From: Parafilimonas sp.
GTDB taxonomy: Bacteria > Bacteroidota > Bacteroidia > Chitinophagales > Chitinophagaceae
Length of the DNA stretch: 7,283 bases
Direction: 5' to 3'
NCBI GenBank assembly: GCA_025927795.1
Contig: JAICKT010000225.1
Location: forward strand, 1 to 7,283
Made by a program: the position numbers and the translations under genes
Notes under the pieces: model-generated
What the model was told of the DNA's origin: nothing
What the model saw: the letters and a program-made list of their open reading frames with translations, nothing else
Database searches by the model: none
Part shown: in pieces, positions 6,076 through 7,283 of the stretch
Layout: each line of letters begins with the position of its first letter
Position numbering within the stretch: the first letter of the stretch is position 1

Positions 6076-6594
6076 ATGAATAATATAATTATTGTTGAAT
6101 ACAATGCCTCGCATCAGCCTTATTTTGAAAAATTCAACAGGCAATGGATAGAAAAATATTTCATGATGGAACCATTGGATGAGTTTGTATTAAGGAATCC
6201 TGAAGAAGCAATTTTAAAACCGGGCGGCGCTATTTTGATGGCTGAATGCGATGGCGAAATTGCCGGTACTGTTGCATTGAGAAAATTGGATGGAGAGATG
6301 TATGAGTTTACAAAAATGGCTGTAGATGAAAGATTCAGACGAAGAGGAATTGCAGAGCGATTGAGTTATGCCAGCTTTGATAAAGCAAAAGAATTAGGCG
6401 CAGTAAAAGTTGTTCTTTATTCAAACACAAAGAATGCAGCAGCAATAAAGTTGTATGAAAAAATTGGATTTAAACATTTAAAAGTTGAATCCGGTGTTTA
6501 TAAAAGAGCCAATGTAAAAATGGTAATTGACATTGATGAAATATTACAACCGGCAACCATCAACCCTTTACTCTATAATAAAAAAAAATTTTAA
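6076..6594 (+). CDS. GNAT-family N-acetyltransferase
   Basis: This 172-residue cytoplasmic enzyme is predicted to transfer an acetyl group from acetyl-CoA to an amine. The GNAT core spans about 5-150. Motif A is clear: FTKMAVDERFRRRGIAERL, with the R-R-R-G-I-A pyrophosphate-binding loop at 88-93. Motif B is also present: NTKNAAAIKLYEKIGFKHL, with Asn120 and Tyr127. The N-terminal part (HQPYFEKFNRQWIEKYF) is common in GNATs of this general type. The acceptor substrate cannot be named. Sitting between a metabolite exporter and a branched-chain aminotransferase, it could acetylate an amino acid or amine, but operon neighbours of GNATs are often unrelated in function. The coding end includes nine A residues in a row (6580-6588) that encode part of a lysine-rich tail, so slippage there would change only the last residues. 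Gaps of 10 and 17 bases on either side suggest an operon. Confidence 0.88.
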   Translation: MNNIIIVEYNASHQPYFEKFNRQWIEKYFMMEPLDEFVLRNPEEAILKPGGAILMAECDGEIAGTVALRKLDGEMYEFTKMAVDERFRRRGIAERLSYASFDKAKELGAVKVVLYSNTKNAAAIKLYEKIGFKHLKVESGVYKRANVKMVIDIDEILQPATINPLLYNKKKF

Positions 6595-6611
6595 GAATTA
6601 AATAAAACGAT

Positions 6612-7283
6612 ATGGAACTTCTTACAGAAATCGCTGTACGCAAAACAAATCATTCAAGAATTAGTGAAGTAAATTTTAATCATCTTGAATTTGGTAAATA
6701 TGTTTCAGACCATATGCTGGTTTGCGATTACATAAATGGTGAATGGCAGACACCACACATCATACCTTATGCAAATCTTTCTTTAAGTCCTTCTGCGCTT
6801 GCTCTGCATTATGGACAAACTGTTTTTGAAGGAATGAAAGCGTTTCGCATGGAGAATAATAGTATAAGCATTTTTAGAATTGATAAACATTATAGCCGTT
6901 TTGTAAAATCATTGGAAAGAATGTGCATGGCGGTTGTGCCCGAAGAAATTTTTACAGATGGATTGTTGCAATTAATAAAGTTTGATAAAGCGTGGGTGCC
7001 ATCTTATCCAGCAAGTTTATATATAAGACCATTCATGTTTGCAAGTGAAGCAAAGTTTGGTGTGAAAGTCTCAGATGAATATCGTTTTGTCATCTTCACC
7101 GGACCAGTGCCTGCTTTGTTTACAAAACCAATAAAAGTAAAAGTGGAAACAAAATATGTGAGAGCTGCAAAAGGCGGAACAGGCTCGGCAAAATGCGGTG
7201 GCAATTATGGCGCTTCATTTTTGCCAACTAAAAAAGCGCATGAAGAAGGTTACAACCAGGTGTTGTGGACAGACAGTAAAGAA
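6612..7283 (+). CDS. ilvE: Branched-chain amino acid aminotransferase, 3'-truncated by window end
   Basis: The reading frame is open from the ATG at 6612 to the last base, giving 224 residues of a protein normally about 350-360 long. It is a fold-type IV PLP enzyme that interconverts leucine, isoleucine or valine with their 2-oxo acids using glutamate/2-oxoglutarate, the last step of branched-chain amino acid synthesis. Visible features match the longer (BCAT type II) group: LALHYGQTVFEGMKAFR at 64-79, IFRIDKHYSRFVKSLERM at 87-104, LYIRPFMFASE at 136-146, and GTGSAKCGGNYGAS at 189-202, whose Lys194 is the PLP Schiff-base lysine. The remaining cofactor-binding segments lie beyond the window. 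Base 6612 is the first in-frame ATG of the conserved sequence, 17 bases after the GNAT stop. Linkage to a MocR-controlled exporter is suggestive. The enzyme may also have its own housekeeping expression. Confidence 0.93.
   Translation, partial: MELLTEIAVRKTNHSRISEVNFNHLEFGKYVSDHMLVCDYINGEWQTPHIIPYANLSLSPSALALHYGQTVFEGMKAFRMENNSISIFRIDKHYSRFVKSLERMCMAVVPEEIFTDGLLQLIKFDKAWVPSYPASLYIRPFMFASEAKFGVKVSDEYRFVIFTGPVPALFTKPIKVKVETKYVRAAKGGTGSAKCGGNYGASFLPTKKAHEEGYNQVLWTDSKE

Noticed and set aside
7004..7204. A 66-codon minus-strand frame within ilvE
   Set aside because: It is antisense to the conserved segment carrying the PLP lysine of the aminotransferase and has no independent support.

Overview
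The window is AT-rich bacterial DNA that looks chromosomal and most likely comes from a member of the Bacteroidota. Supporting signs are start codons preceded by A/T-rich stretches rather than Shine-Dalgarno sequences, several matches to the Bacteroidota -7 box (TAnnTTTG), and the general look of the proteins. A Chitinophagaceae-like source is a guess from protein style, not something shown.

Layout. Positions 1-150 hold no gene, only two weak hairpins. Positions 151-1752 (minus) encode a complete CPA1-type Na+/H+ antiporter. A 245-bp spacer (1753-1997) follows. It contains a tiny ORF with an unusually good Shine-Dalgarno sequence and a candidate promoter bracketed by an 11-bp inverted repeat. 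Next comes a two-gene plus-strand cassette whose genes overlap by one base: an XRE-HTH/ImmA-IrrE zinc metallopeptidase (1998-3095) and a DUF4411 PIN-like putative nuclease (3095-3595). This resembles a toxin-antitoxin or stress-response module and is the most accessory-like part of the window. It ends 37 bp from the convergent end of a MocR-type regulator (3633-5072, minus), which has a GntR winged helix fused to an aminotransferase-like PLP domain.

Across an 87-bp divergent spacer from mocR is a tightly packed plus-strand run: an EamA/DMT-family transporter (5160-6065), a GNAT acetyltransferase (6076-6594) and a branched-chain amino acid aminotransferase ilvE (from 6612, cut by the window end). 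Gaps of 10 and 17 bp suggest one operon. The divergent MocR-transporter arrangement suggests that a PLP-dependent regulator controls a small amino acid export or metabolism unit. The ligand and the transported substrate cannot be read from the sequence.

I saw no rRNA, tRNA, CRISPR array, insertion sequence or attachment site. Each gene belongs to a known family. The parts that may be undescribed are the metallopeptidase/DUF4411 cassette with its control region and small ORF, and the regulon logic of the MocR-EamA-GNAT-IlvE unit.
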